In this document: one piece after another, positions 8,748 to 16,774 of the stretch
How the letters are laid out: the number at the start of each line of letters is the position of its first letter
How positions within the stretch are numbered: the first letter of the stretch is position 1
Assembly: GCF_900232865.1 (NCBI RefSeq)
Contig: NZ_OCTS01000007.1
Coordinates: 161,377 to 225,376, forward strand
DNA from: Corynebacterium dentalis
GTDB lineage: Bacteria > Actinomycetota > Actinomycetes > Mycobacteriales > Mycobacteriaceae
Length of the DNA: 64,000 nucleotides
Reading direction: 5' to 3'
Program-made: the position numbers and the translations under genes
The notes under the pieces: generated by a model
Database searches by the model: none
Seen by the model: the letters and a program-made list of their open reading frames with translations, nothing else
Told to the model about the DNA's origin: nothing

Positions 8748-9518
8748 ATGGCAGAGCGAAGAATAGTTCTGGTGCGGCACGGCGAAACCACCTATAACGC
8801 CACCGGACGGATGCAAGGACAGCTGGATACCGAGCTGTCTGACGTAGGCATCGCTCAGGCCACCGCAACGGCACGAGAAATTGCCGATTGGAACGTAGCT
8901 GCGGTGTACTCCAGCGACCTCAAGCGAGCTCAGCATACGGCGGAATTGCTGAGTGAGTTTTGGGGAGTTGGCGTCGAAACAGATGCACGCCTGCGCGAAA
9001 CGGACTTGGGGGAATGGACGGGGGCCAGCCACGAGGAAATCGACCGCGACTACCCAGGCCAACGCGCGTATTGGCGACACGACCCACAGTGGGCGCCACC
9101 CGGAGCAGAAACGCGCGTGCAGGTGGCCAGCCGGGCGCACGAAGCGGTCAACGAGCTGATGGAAACCGATGTTTTTGACCGCGGCACCGTGGTGATGGTG
9201 GCCCACGGCGGGACCATCGGCGCGTTGACTGCGCAACTGCTGAATTTGCCGATCTTGCACTTCTCCATGTTCTCCGGTCTGGGCAATGTGCGCTGGTCAC
9301 AGTTGGTGGCCCGCCCCAAATTCCCGGTGGAGGCTACGGAACAATCGCCTGCTGCGATCGACGGCTCCCGCGTGCCCATGACTGTCATGGACAGCGAGAA
9401 CTGGTGGCGAGATCCGCGCTGGCACCTCGAGGGATGGAACATGGCAGCCACCCCAGGCACCGCCCCGAACGCGCAGTCCGCGAGCCCCGACGAAGGTGGA
9501 GAGGACGCACCAGCATGA
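8748..9518 (+). CDS. gpgP: Histidine phosphatase, probable glucosyl-3-phosphoglycerate phosphatase
   Basis: A phosphoglycerate-mutase-fold phosphatase of 256 residues. The phospho-histidine motif LVRHGETTYN is at the N-terminus, followed by YSSDLKRAQHTAELL, the acidic LRETDLGEW segment and the second histidine in VAHGGTIGALT. In Mycobacterium tuberculosis the gene after rsfS (Rv2419c) encodes GpgP, which makes glucosylglycerate for methylglucose lipopolysaccharides; the same position here suggests that role, but a generic phosphatase cannot be excluded. ATG 8748 begins the fold; the longer frame to 8664 overlaps rsfS. The stop overlaps the degV start (ATGA). Confidence 0.85.
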   Translation: MAERRIVLVRHGETTYNATGRMQGQLDTELSDVGIAQATATAREIADWNVAAVYSSDLKRAQHTAELLSEFWGVGVETDARLRETDLGEWTGASHEEIDRDYPGQRAYWRHDPQWAPPGAETRVQVASRAHEAVNELMETDVFDRGTVVMVAHGGTIGALTAQLLNLPILHFSMFSGLGNVRWSQLVARPKFPVEATEQSPAAIDGSRVPMTVMDSENWWRDPRWHLEGWNMAATPGTAPNAQSASPDEGGEDAPA

Positions 9519-10390
9519 CCGTTCACGTAGTGACCGATTCTTCCTCCTGCCTGACCCAGGAGATGGCGGACAAAGCAGGCGTAACCATCGTTGACCTGCA
9601 CACCAGCGGCAAGGGTGCAGAGCGCACCACCGCAGGGCTGGGCGCGCTCGAACTAACCGCCTGCTATGCGCGACTGCTGGAGCGTGGAGGAGATGACGGT
9701 GTGGTGGCCGTGCACATCTCCAAGGAACTGTCTGCCACGTGGAGCAACGCCACCACGGCTGCGGGTATTTTCGATGGTCTAGTGCGCGTGTTGGACACTA
9801 ACAGCGTGGCCATGACCAACGGCTTTGCTGCACTCAAGGCCGCCGAGGTGGCGCGCGAAGGCGGCAGCTTGGACGAGGTGGCCAAGGCCGCTCAGGCTGT
9901 CATCGCGGAGTCCAACCTGCTGTTGTACCTGCACCGGCTGGATACGATGCGCAAGGGCGGACGCTTGTCTCCCGGCCAGACACTGCTGTCCACGGCCCTG
10001 GCGATCAAGCCGATTCTGCGTCTGACCGAAGGCAAGATTGCTCTGGCGGCCAAGACTCGCACCCAGCACAAGGCCATGGAGAAGATGGTGGAGATGGTCA
10101 CTGCGGTGGTCACCGACGAGGTCCAGCGTGCGGCAGAGGCAGGTACAGACCCGCGCACGGTCAAGGTGGCCGTACAGCAGGTTTCCGCGGTCGAGGTAGC
10201 TGAGAAGCTGGTGACGTCCATGCGAGAAAACATTGCGTGCACGGCAGCTGCTGCGGAAGATGCGGCCAAGGAATCCGAGGCTCCGGCACCGAAGATTCCA
10301 GAGGTGGATTTTGAACTCATGGAAGCTAGTGAAGTGCTTGCGATTCACTCTGGACCGGGAGCGATCGCGGTATCGACCGTGCTGTGGTGA
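9515..10390 (+). CDS. DegV family fatty-acid-binding protein
   Basis: DegV/FakB proteins bind a single fatty acid and, where a FakA kinase exists, present it for phosphorylation. The 291-residue protein shows VTDSSSCL at the N-terminus, HISKELSATWSNA and the YLHRLDTMRKGGRLSP signature. The ATG overlaps the preceding stop as ATGA with ggagagga upstream, so translation is coupled. No FakA gene is visible in the window, so the partner is unknown. Confidence 0.93.
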   Translation: MTVHVVTDSSSCLTQEMADKAGVTIVDLHTSGKGAERTTAGLGALELTACYARLLERGGDDGVVAVHISKELSATWSNATTAAGIFDGLVRVLDTNSVAMTNGFAALKAAEVAREGGSLDEVAKAAQAVIAESNLLLYLHRLDTMRKGGRLSPGQTLLSTALAIKPILRLTEGKIALAAKTRTQHKAMEKMVEMVTAVVTDEVQRAAEAGTDPRTVKVAVQQVSAVEVAEKLVTSMRENIACTAAAAEDAAKESEAPAPKIPEVDFELMEASEVLAIHSGPGAIAVSTVLW

Positions 10391-10498
10391 GCTGAACTTT
10401 CCACAACGTTGCATTTTCCACAGGCTCCTGCACTTTCAGCGGAGTAACGGTGGGGTTCGGGCGATAGTTCGGCGCATGTTCGTGGTCGACTCGTCCCC

Positions 10499-11395
10499 AT
10501 GGGGGCACAGTGGACGAAGCAATCAGGAAGCGCACAGATCCGGCAACGGATCGATGCGCTGGTTCAGCCCATGCCGGATCACGAGGTAGAGCCGGTGGAC
10601 TTTGATACCACCGTGGGGATGGGGCGAGTTTCTGCCAAAGCAGTCATCGCGATGGTGGCGGTGCTGGCAATGGCAGGAGCGGTGCTCTTTGGGTGCAGCA
10701 TGCAGTCCGAATCTCCGGTGGGATCGTCCCCGCAGAACTCTCTTGGTGGCGCGCCGAGCGAAGCAAGTGCTTTGCCCGGACAGATGGCGGCAACGGACGT
10801 GCCTGCTGAATCTTCCGCCTCCGTCAGCGCGACTGATGCTGCGAGTGCGAATTCGCAGACCGACGACCCCGAGGTGCCGTTGGTGGTGAGCGTGCAGGGA
10901 AAAGTCCCACGGCCAGGCTTGTTGGAGGTTCCCGCGAACACCCGCGTGGGACAAGCGATTGAACAGGCCGGTGGAGGCCTTGCGGGTGCGCAGTTGCATC
11001 ACATCAACCTGGCAGAGAAGGTGGTGGACGGCATGCAGATCCTCGTGGATGCGCAAGGCAGCGCGGTGACGTATCCCGGAGGGCTGGCAGCTGGAGGAAG
11101 TGCTGGAGGAAGTTCTGGCGCCGGTGCCCCTGGTGCGGGGACTGGTGCGCCAACTGGCGGTGGCGGGGGAGCGGGCAGTGGCGCCACGGGGGACGCAGCG
11201 AACGCGAAGATCGACATTAACACCGCAGATTCCACTGCACTGGAGACCCTGGACGGGGTAGGGCCAGCCACCGCGACGGCGATCATTACCTGGCGGGAAT
11301 CCAACGGCGCGTTCACCTCCATCGAGCAGCTCATGGAGGTCCGTGGCATCGGGCCCGCCAAGTTCGAAGCGATGAAAGATCATGTCACCGTCTGA
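10499..11395 (+). CDS. comEA: ComEA-like DNA-binding competence protein
   Basis: ComEA is the membrane-anchored double-stranded-DNA receptor of DNA uptake. Of 298 residues, 1-45 are cytoplasmic, one membrane segment follows (KAVIAMVAVLAMAGAVLF), then a Ser/Ala linker, an SLBB domain (VSVQGKVPRPGLLEVP to about 185), a Gly/Ala-rich spacer and two helix-hairpin-helix motifs (INTADSTALETLDGVGPATA and IEQLMEVRGIGPAKFEAM). The start is uncertain because no strong ribosome site is present. The end overlaps comEC by 14 bp. Confidence 0.9.
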   Translation: MGAQWTKQSGSAQIRQRIDALVQPMPDHEVEPVDFDTTVGMGRVSAKAVIAMVAVLAMAGAVLFGCSMQSESPVGSSPQNSLGGAPSEASALPGQMAATDVPAESSASVSATDAASANSQTDDPEVPLVVSVQGKVPRPGLLEVPANTRVGQAIEQAGGGLAGAQLHHINLAEKVVDGMQILVDAQGSAVTYPGGLAAGGSAGGSSGAGAPGAGTGAPTGGGGGAGSGATGDAANAKIDINTADSTALETLDGVGPATATAIITWRESNGAFTSIEQLMEVRGIGPAKFEAMKDHVTV

Positions 11396-13376
11396 TAGTG
11401 CGCATGCACTCATCGCTACCCACCGGCAGCGTGCTGATCGGGATGCGCATTCTCCGGAGGCCATCCGTGAGCGCCGCGGGCACGACTTCCGGCTGGTTCC
11501 TGCAGCACTGGTTATGTGGCTGGCCGTCGCCGCGACCATTATCACTCGTGGGCCGTGGCCGACCGCCGTCTGTTTCACTCTGGTGGTTGTGCTCGTGGCG
11601 TTCCGTTGGCGGGGTGCCTTCGGCCCGACGAGCGCTTTCACCGACCATCTTCTGACCTGGTGGCGCACCGCGGTCGTGGCTCTGGCAAGTGGCGTGATTG
11701 GTGCCGGGAGTGCATGGGCTCGGGTTCTTATTCTCGACGCCACCCCGGCGCTCACACAGGTCTTCGCAGGTGACAGCCCGCGTATCGTCGGCGAGTTCAC
11801 GGTGGCGGGCACTCCGAAGCAACTGGCAGAGGGAAGCGTTCTGATCCCCGTTGATGTACCGCAGCTCGGGACTATTCCGCTGTTCCTCAACGTGGAGAGG
11901 GCGCACGGTTCAGCACACCAAGACTCGGCCGAGGCCGCGTCAGTCAGCGGAGCTGAAGCAGGTGAGATCGATGCTCTGAACCTTCAGCCGGGACACCGAA
12001 TCAGCATGTCCGCAACGATGCAGCTAGACGACCGCCCGGGATTGGCTCCCGTGACGCTACGGGGTGAGCGTGGTGTCGAATGGGCACACGATCCCGAACC
12101 AGACGGCGTGTGGGCATGGACGGCGTGGCTGAGGGGCGGACTGCGATGGGCGGTCTCGCCGTTACCAAGCGACGAGGCGGGGCTAATACCTGGCATGGTG
12201 GTGGGGGATACCAGCAGGCAATCGCCCGAGGCGGGGGACTGGTTTGTCTCCACGGGACTGAGTCACCTGACGGCGGTCAGTGGGGCCAACGTTGCTGTGG
12301 TGATCGGGACAGTGTTGGTGATGCTGACTGCATTGTCGGTGCCGCGACGGTGGACGGCGCTGGGTTGCGCGGTGGCACTTGGCGCATTTGTACTGGTGGT
12401 GGGGCCAGAGCCCAGCGTGCTGCGAGCCACTGTGATGGGTTCCGTGGGAGTGGTGGCTGTGGCGACGGTGCGGTGGTCGGATGTGGTGGCTTCGCTGTGC
12501 TTTGCGGTGATTGTGCTCTTGCTGCTGTCACCCGGGCTGGCCGTAAGTTTCGGCTTTGCGTTGTCTGTGGTCGCGACCGTGGGCATCGTGCTGTTGGCAC
12601 CGCGGATGAGCACTAGCTTCTTGAGGTGGTGGACCCACCGTTGTCACGACTGGTGGGCTCGAGAGCCCACCGTGGCAGAAGCGCTGCTAGTGCGGTTGGT
12701 GTGCGTGTCCATTGCGGCGGATGCTGTTACAGCTCCGGTGATTGTGCTGATGACCGGTACGGTTTCAGTGACCGCGATTGCAGCGAATCTACTGGTGGCC
12801 TGGTGCGTGCCTCCCATCACGGTGGTGGGCCTAGGGCTTGCTCCCATCGGTGGCGTGCTCAGCTCTTTCCACGTGCCACAACAACTAGCGTGGTTGCTGA
12901 GCGGAGGGCTCTTGCCACCTGCGTGGTGGATCGTCACGGTCGCGGAAAGCTTAGCCCAGGTGCCGCGAGTGGAAACACCGGGCGGAGCCGTTTGGGGCGT
13001 CATCTGGGCAGCGGTTCTCGCCCTGGTGATCTCCAGCGCGTTCTTCCTGCACCGTTGGCGGCAGCTCAGATGGGCGTGGTTAGCCGTTGCTACCGCACTC
13101 GCCCTGACGCTGAACTTCGAGGAGCCGCCTCCTGAAGAGCGCGACATGGCCGCGGTGCCCAGCACGGTGAGCCTCGCTGGGAAACGAGTCCATGAGGTCA
13201 GCGATGACGAGTACGCACTACGCCTCGAAGGACTGGATCCGCGCGTGGATGTCATCGTCAACCGCAGCTGCGGCCGCCCTCATAACCGGCCGAGCGTCAC
13301 CCACGACGGCGTGCCGGTGTTCTACCCGTGCCGCGACGGAACAGAACTGACGGACTACACCGGCGGTATGGAATGA
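11382..13376 (+). CDS. comEC: ComEC/Rec2-like DNA channel protein
   Basis: ComEC forms the inner-membrane channel for incoming single-stranded DNA. This 664-residue protein has roughly ten hydrophobic segments and the family signature LSHLTAVSGANVAVV in the competence domain. A long extracytoplasmic OB-like region precedes it. The C-terminal metallo-beta-lactamase domain of longer homologues is absent; the protein ends in a short polar tail. It starts within comEA, implying coupled translation. Competence has not been shown for most corynebacteria, so the in vivo role is open. Confidence 0.92.
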   Translation: MSPSDSAHALIATHRQRADRDAHSPEAIRERRGHDFRLVPAALVMWLAVAATIITRGPWPTAVCFTLVVVLVAFRWRGAFGPTSAFTDHLLTWWRTAVVALASGVIGAGSAWARVLILDATPALTQVFAGDSPRIVGEFTVAGTPKQLAEGSVLIPVDVPQLGTIPLFLNVERAHGSAHQDSAEAASVSGAEAGEIDALNLQPGHRISMSATMQLDDRPGLAPVTLRGERGVEWAHDPEPDGVWAWTAWLRGGLRWAVSPLPSDEAGLIPGMVVGDTSRQSPEAGDWFVSTGLSHLTAVSGANVAVVIGTVLVMLTALSVPRRWTALGCAVALGAFVLVVGPEPSVLRATVMGSVGVVAVATVRWSDVVASLCFAVIVLLLLSPGLAVSFGFALSVVATVGIVLLAPRMSTSFLRWWTHRCHDWWAREPTVAEALLVRLVCVSIAADAVTAPVIVLMTGTVSVTAIAANLLVAWCVPPITVVGLGLAPIGGVLSSFHVPQQLAWLLSGGLLPPAWWIVTVAESLAQVPRVETPGGAVWGVIWAAVLALVISSAFFLHRWRQLRWAWLAVATALALTLNFEEPPPEERDMAAVPSTVSLAGKRVHEVSDDEYALRLEGLDPRVDVIVNRSCGRPHNRPSVTHDGVPVFYPCRDGTELTDYTGGME

Positions 13377-13384
13377 TCGAACGC

Positions 13385-14356
13385 ATGAGTTCCACCGCCG
13401 CGCCGGCCCCCGTCAACCTCATCGTGGGCGCCGATGAATTCCTCGCAGAACGTCGCCGTCAGGTCATCGTCGAGGCCACCCGCAAGCACGCGGGAAATGA
13501 CGATCTGCCAGTGGAAATCCGCAAGGCATCGGAACTGTCCGCGCCGGAGATCATCGAGCTGCTCAGCCCCTCGCTTTTCGCGGAGGATCGCATCATTGTG
13601 GTCTGGGGAATCGAGGACGTGGCCAAGGAAATCGTGGATGCGTTGGAAGCCTCCATCAAGGATCCCGCGCCGGGCGTGGTGCTGATCCTGCTGCACACCG
13701 GCAAAGGCCGGAACAAGAAGCTGGTGCAGTCCTGGCCGAAGTTGGGTGCGGTGGTGACCTCTGCCGAAGAGCTGCGGGGACGCGAACTGGCATCCTTTGT
13801 GGACCAAGAGTTCCAGGATCGGAGAGTGCGCGTCACGCCCGAGGTATCCAACCTGCTGGTCGAAGCCGTGGGCACCAACCTCCGCGAGCTATCCAGCGCG
13901 GTCAGCCAGCTAGTCGCCGATACTCATGGTGAAGTGACCGTGAAGGCCGTGAAGAAGTACTACTCGGGCAAGGCCGAAGTCAGTGGTTTCGAGGTCGCAG
14001 ACCTGGCGGTTAACGGTCGGGTGGCGGATGCCATGGCCGCGGTTCGCCGCGCCCTTCAGCTGGGGGTGTCCCCGGTGTTGCTGGCCAGCGCCCTGTCCGG
14101 AATGGTCGCAGACATCGCCAAGGTGGCAGAGAATCGTCGTATTGATTCCCGACGCCAAGCCGCCGAATTCGGCATGCCCCCTTGGAAACTGGATAAGACC
14201 ATCAAGCTGGCCCGCCGCTGGTCCCCTGGGGCAGTAGCCCGCGCCGTGCAAGTCACCGCTGACCTGGACGCAGGCGTGAAAGGCCAGGCCGCGAACAATG
14301 ACTTCGCCATCGAGTTAGCCGTCCGCACGATCGCGGAGCTGGCCCGCTCGAATTAG
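13385..14356 (+). CDS. holA: DNA polymerase III subunit delta
   Basis: HolA opens the sliding clamp within the clamp loader. The protein (323 residues from ATG 13385) begins MSSTAAPAPVNLIVGADEFLAERRR, followed by the weak AAA+ fold and C-terminal helical collar (VSPVLLASALSGMVADIAKV, GMPPWKLDKTIKLARRW) typical of actinobacterial delta. Start choice: ATG 13373 overlaps the comEC stop as ATGA, whereas ATG 13385 has AATGAT 7 nt upstream, a possible weak leaderless -10. The 3' end overlaps the convergent glycohydrolase by 4 bp. Confidence 0.93.
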   Translation: MSSTAAPAPVNLIVGADEFLAERRRQVIVEATRKHAGNDDLPVEIRKASELSAPEIIELLSPSLFAEDRIIVVWGIEDVAKEIVDALEASIKDPAPGVVLILLHTGKGRNKKLVQSWPKLGAVVTSAEELRGRELASFVDQEFQDRRVRVTPEVSNLLVEAVGTNLRELSSAVSQLVADTHGEVTVKAVKKYYSGKAEVSGFEVADLAVNGRVADAMAAVRRALQLGVSPVLLASALSGMVADIAKVAENRRIDSRRQAAEFGMPPWKLDKTIKLARRWSPGAVARAVQVTADLDAGVKGQAANNDFAIELAVRTIAELARSN

Positions 14357-15408
14357 CGAGCGTCTGCCGCAGGACGAGTCTTCTTGAAGCCCTTCCAGCG
14401 GCCGGTGTGAATTGCCTCGTTGTAGCGATCCTCGAACACGTAGCTGCAGTCCTGCTCCCACAGGTCAGCGGATTTCAAATGCGCACCGATCATGGCGCCG
14501 GTGACGGCCGCGCGGGTGTTGCGGTTGCCCGGCCAGCTGACGGCCACGTGCAGGAAATCGTGCGGCGCGTACTGATCCTTGTGGTCTAGGTACAGCTGCG
14601 CTAGCAGAAGCGCGGACGCGGTACAGGAGGCCGCGTCGTAGCTCTTGCCGAAGATCTTCGCGAACTTATTGCGGTGGGCATAGAGCTCCTCGAAGTTACC
14701 GTCCTTCAGGTGAGGCGTGAGGAATTTACGCACCTCGCGCAGGCGCGCGTAGATTTCCGTGAGCGGAACCGCTGGACCCTGCAACTTCCGAATAGCCGCG
14801 GAGTTGATGGACTTCAGAATCTCCGACTTTTCCTGATCGCTGAGCAGCACATCGTGGTCGAAGTGGGAATCGCCCGCCAAGCCCTCGGCGATGTCGAACA
14901 GGTTGCTTCCTCGTGGTGCCAGCATGACCGTCGCCATGGTGGCAGCAGCGGCGCGGGCGAGATCAGAATCGTGGGTGATGATCGCCTGCAACACGGACCA
15001 ACCCACACCTTGATCGGAAGGCGCCAACAGGGCACTGGCGGAGGCACGCATGATGGCCGCGGCACCGTTGGAATGTGAAGAGCAGGCTTCCCAGTGGTTG
15101 GTGCCCAAATCTTCTAGTCGGTCCAGAGATTCCGTGGTGGCGGTGCCGGAGGAGCGCTCGTAATCCGGATCTTGGTAGTAATCCAAGAACTTCTCGCCGA
15201 TGACAGCCATGCCTTTGTCTCGATCCAGATCGTCCTGATCGATCCTGCGCATCGCGGAGGACAAAGCCAGAGTCATCAGTGTGTCATCGCTGACAACCAA
15301 CTTTTCTGGGAGGGGAGTGCACTGTGGATCGTCCTCGTTCTCGTAGGGGTAGCCCCACGCATCGCCGAGGGCTGTACCCAAAAGAGCTGACCGGAAACGG
15401 TCGTTCAT
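14353..15408 (-). CDS. ADP-ribosylglycohydrolase-family protein, likely degenerate
   Basis: The family (DraG/ARH) removes ADP-ribose from proteins with two metal ions. The N-terminus shows ALLGTALGDAWG and SDDTLMTLALSSA (SDDT 40-43, normally TDDT), and the middle shows SHSNGAAAIMRASA. The C-terminal metal motif, normally GGDxDTxAA, reads GNRNTRAAVTGAMIGA (NRNT 295-298), so both aspartates are replaced by Asn. That predicts weak or no hydrolase activity, or a binding role. Length (351) is normal. A strong aaggag site precedes the ATG. No ADP-ribosyltransferase gene is nearby. Confidence 0.82.
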   Translation of the reverse strand: MNDRFRSALLGTALGDAWGYPYENEDDPQCTPLPEKLVVSDDTLMTLALSSAMRRIDQDDLDRDKGMAVIGEKFLDYYQDPDYERSSGTATTESLDRLEDLGTNHWEACSSHSNGAAAIMRASASALLAPSDQGVGWSVLQAIITHDSDLARAAAATMATVMLAPRGSNLFDIAEGLAGDSHFDHDVLLSDQEKSEILKSINSAAIRKLQGPAVPLTEIYARLREVRKFLTPHLKDGNFEELYAHRNKFAKIFGKSYDAASCTASALLLAQLYLDHKDQYAPHDFLHVAVSWPGNRNTRAAVTGAMIGAHLKSADLWEQDCSYVFEDRYNEAIHTGRWKGFKKTRPAADAR

Positions 15409-15522
15409 CGTGAGACTTCTCCTTGAAATCCTTGAAACATGTCAGATCACAATGGCGGTTAGTGACTCACCAGCGTACCCCTAAGCACTATAAAGGCATA
15501 AAGCCAGATGGGTGCGCATAAG

Positions 15523-15560
15523 AAAAAGTCTCCACGTGAAAAAATTCCACATGGAGACTT
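15523..15560 (-). terminator. Rho-independent terminator of rpsT
   Basis: On the minus strand aagtctcca (15560-15552) and tggagactt (15534-15526) form a 9-bp stem followed by a T-run (complement of aaaaa at 15523-15527). It lies 28 bp after the rpsT stop. Confidence 0.85.
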
Positions 15561-15587
15561 GTTTCAAGCAAGCCGAACGAGCTGCTA

Positions 15588-15851
15588 TTAAGACAGCTTG
15601 TTCAGACGCTGAGCCATACTGGACTTCTTGTTCGCCGCGTTGTTGCGGTGAATGGTGCCCTTGGTCACTGCTTTGTCGAACAGGCGGGAAGCGGTGCGAA
15701 GCTGAGCTTCAGCGCCTTCCTTGTCGCCGGCGTCAACGAGGGAGTTGAACTTGTTGGCTTCAGTGCGCAGACGGGCACGGATGGCCTGGTTGCGCTGGCG
15801 AGCGATCTCGTTAGTGAGAACGCGCTTCTTTTGCTGCTTGATGTTTGCCAT
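15588..15851 (-). CDS. rpsT: 30S ribosomal protein S20
   Basis: S20 is a primary 16S rRNA-binding protein. The 87-residue product begins MANIKQQKKRVLTNE and has the basic helical pattern of the family (NQAIRARLRTEANKF; IHRNNAANKKSSMAQRLNKL). Of two ATGs nine bases apart, the second (15851) begins the conserved protein and is about 10 nt after agaaagagg. The leader of about 150 nt may hold an autoregulatory site, as in other bacteria, but I see no specific structure. Confidence 0.97.
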   Translation of the reverse strand: MANIKQQKKRVLTNEIARQRNQAIRARLRTEANKFNSLVDAGDKEGAEAQLRTASRLFDKAVTKGTIHRNNAANKKSSMAQRLNKLS

Positions 15852-16074
15852 GAGTGGCATACCTCTTTCTATAAATCAGTGTGTGCGTCACTAGTGGCTC
15901 ACCAGGAGTGTGTGCCCGTGTGTTCTCTGACAAACCGCCCAAGGTCCTGCGGTGTGCGACACGAGCCCCCAAAAGATGAGCCCACATATGAACGAGTTAC
16001 TAACTTACCAGCACAATTGCCCGAATAGCTAATTGCTTGCGTCGGGAAAAAGAGGGCCGGGAACAAACAGCGGG
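15852..16074. other. Gene-free leader region upstream of rpsT
   Basis: This 223-bp stretch separates the PemK-like stop from rpsT. It should contain the rpsT promoter and leader. No strong hairpin, repeat or coding frame was found. Confidence 0.5.
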
Positions 16075-16653
16075 CTAGGTCCAGCCGAACTCGGAACGCA
16101 AACGGGCGGCGATGCGATCAAAACGACGCTCCGGCATGGACACACCGCGACGCTGGATCTCGGATTCGGGGATCTCCAACACCTTGTCCAAACACACGGA
16201 AGACTCGCGGCTTTCTCGATCCCACGGACCCGCACCGATGCGCATCCAGTTGTGCTTGTGCATGTGCGCGGGATCAGAGCTGATGAGCAAACCAAACAGC
16301 GTGTGCTTGTGACGGCCGACAATCAAGATGGACCGCAGCTGCAGGTCGCCGCCCTTTTGAGTGCGGATGTAGGTCCAAATGACCTCGCCGGGGTCCGCCT
16401 GGCCATCCATGTCCGGGGCGTACATCACCGCGCGCGCAAGTTGTTGGGTGGGGACCTTGACGGTCTCGTCCTTGGTGGCCGAATAGATCTGGGCGCCCGA
16501 CGTCAGGCCCAAGTACTCGTTGAGCAGTTCGAGGCCGTCTTCCAGGTTGTTCTTTGTGGTGAAATTCTTGCGCAGAAAACGGCGCACAGCGCTCCCAGAA
16601 GGCTTGTCTGATTGGCCCTTCTGGGAAGTGTGGGAGGCGGGGCGCGCAGTCAT
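16075..16653 (-). CDS. Solitary PemK/MazF-like protein
   Basis: A 192-residue protein matching, in its C-terminal 120 residues, the PemK/MazF-like family found beside lepA in corynebacteria: PGEVIWTYIRTQKGGDLQLRSILIVGR, LISSDPAH, then ESSVCLDKVLEIPESEI. Classical MazF cleaves mRNA at short motifs, but this protein is about 80 residues longer than MazF and has no antitoxin gene on either side, so activity is inferred only. The frame opens at 16665, but TATGAT lies 7 nt before the ATG at 16653, favouring a leaderless start there. It diverges from lepA. Confidence 0.72.
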   Translation of the reverse strand: MTARPASHTSQKGQSDKPSGSAVRRFLRKNFTTKNNLEDGLELLNEYLGLTSGAQIYSATKDETVKVPTQQLARAVMYAPDMDGQADPGEVIWTYIRTQKGGDLQLRSILIVGRHKHTLFGLLISSDPAHMHKHNWMRIGAGPWDRESRESSVCLDKVLEIPESEIQRRGVSMPERRFDRIAARLRSEFGWT

Positions 16654-16660
16654 GGGCTTG

Positions 16661-16683
16661 ATCATAACGCGAGTGACACTCGC
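16661..16683 (-). promoter_or_regulatory. Promoter and candidate operator of the PemK-like gene
   Basis: The -10 box TATGAT (16666-16661, minus strand) is 7 nt before the ATG. Immediately upstream is a perfect palindrome gcgagtg-a-cactcgc (16669-16683), occupying the -10/-35 spacer. This is where a repressor would act; the repressor is unknown. Confidence 0.5.
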
Positions 16684-16774
16684 TAGAGGTGCCCTTGACG
16701 GGAATGTCTGGGTTTGGGCTGGTCTCTAGTAAGGTTCAGGGGCAGTTACCGATATTTTTTAAGGGGTTCCACGT

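Noticed and set aside
10414..10422. DnaA-like box ttttccaca in the degV-comEA gap
   Set aside because: Matches only the relaxed TTWTNCACA form and is single; such hits are expected by chance.
16075..16653. Toxin-antitoxin module
   Set aside because: No antitoxin frame is found on either side; the protein is kept as solitary PemK-like.
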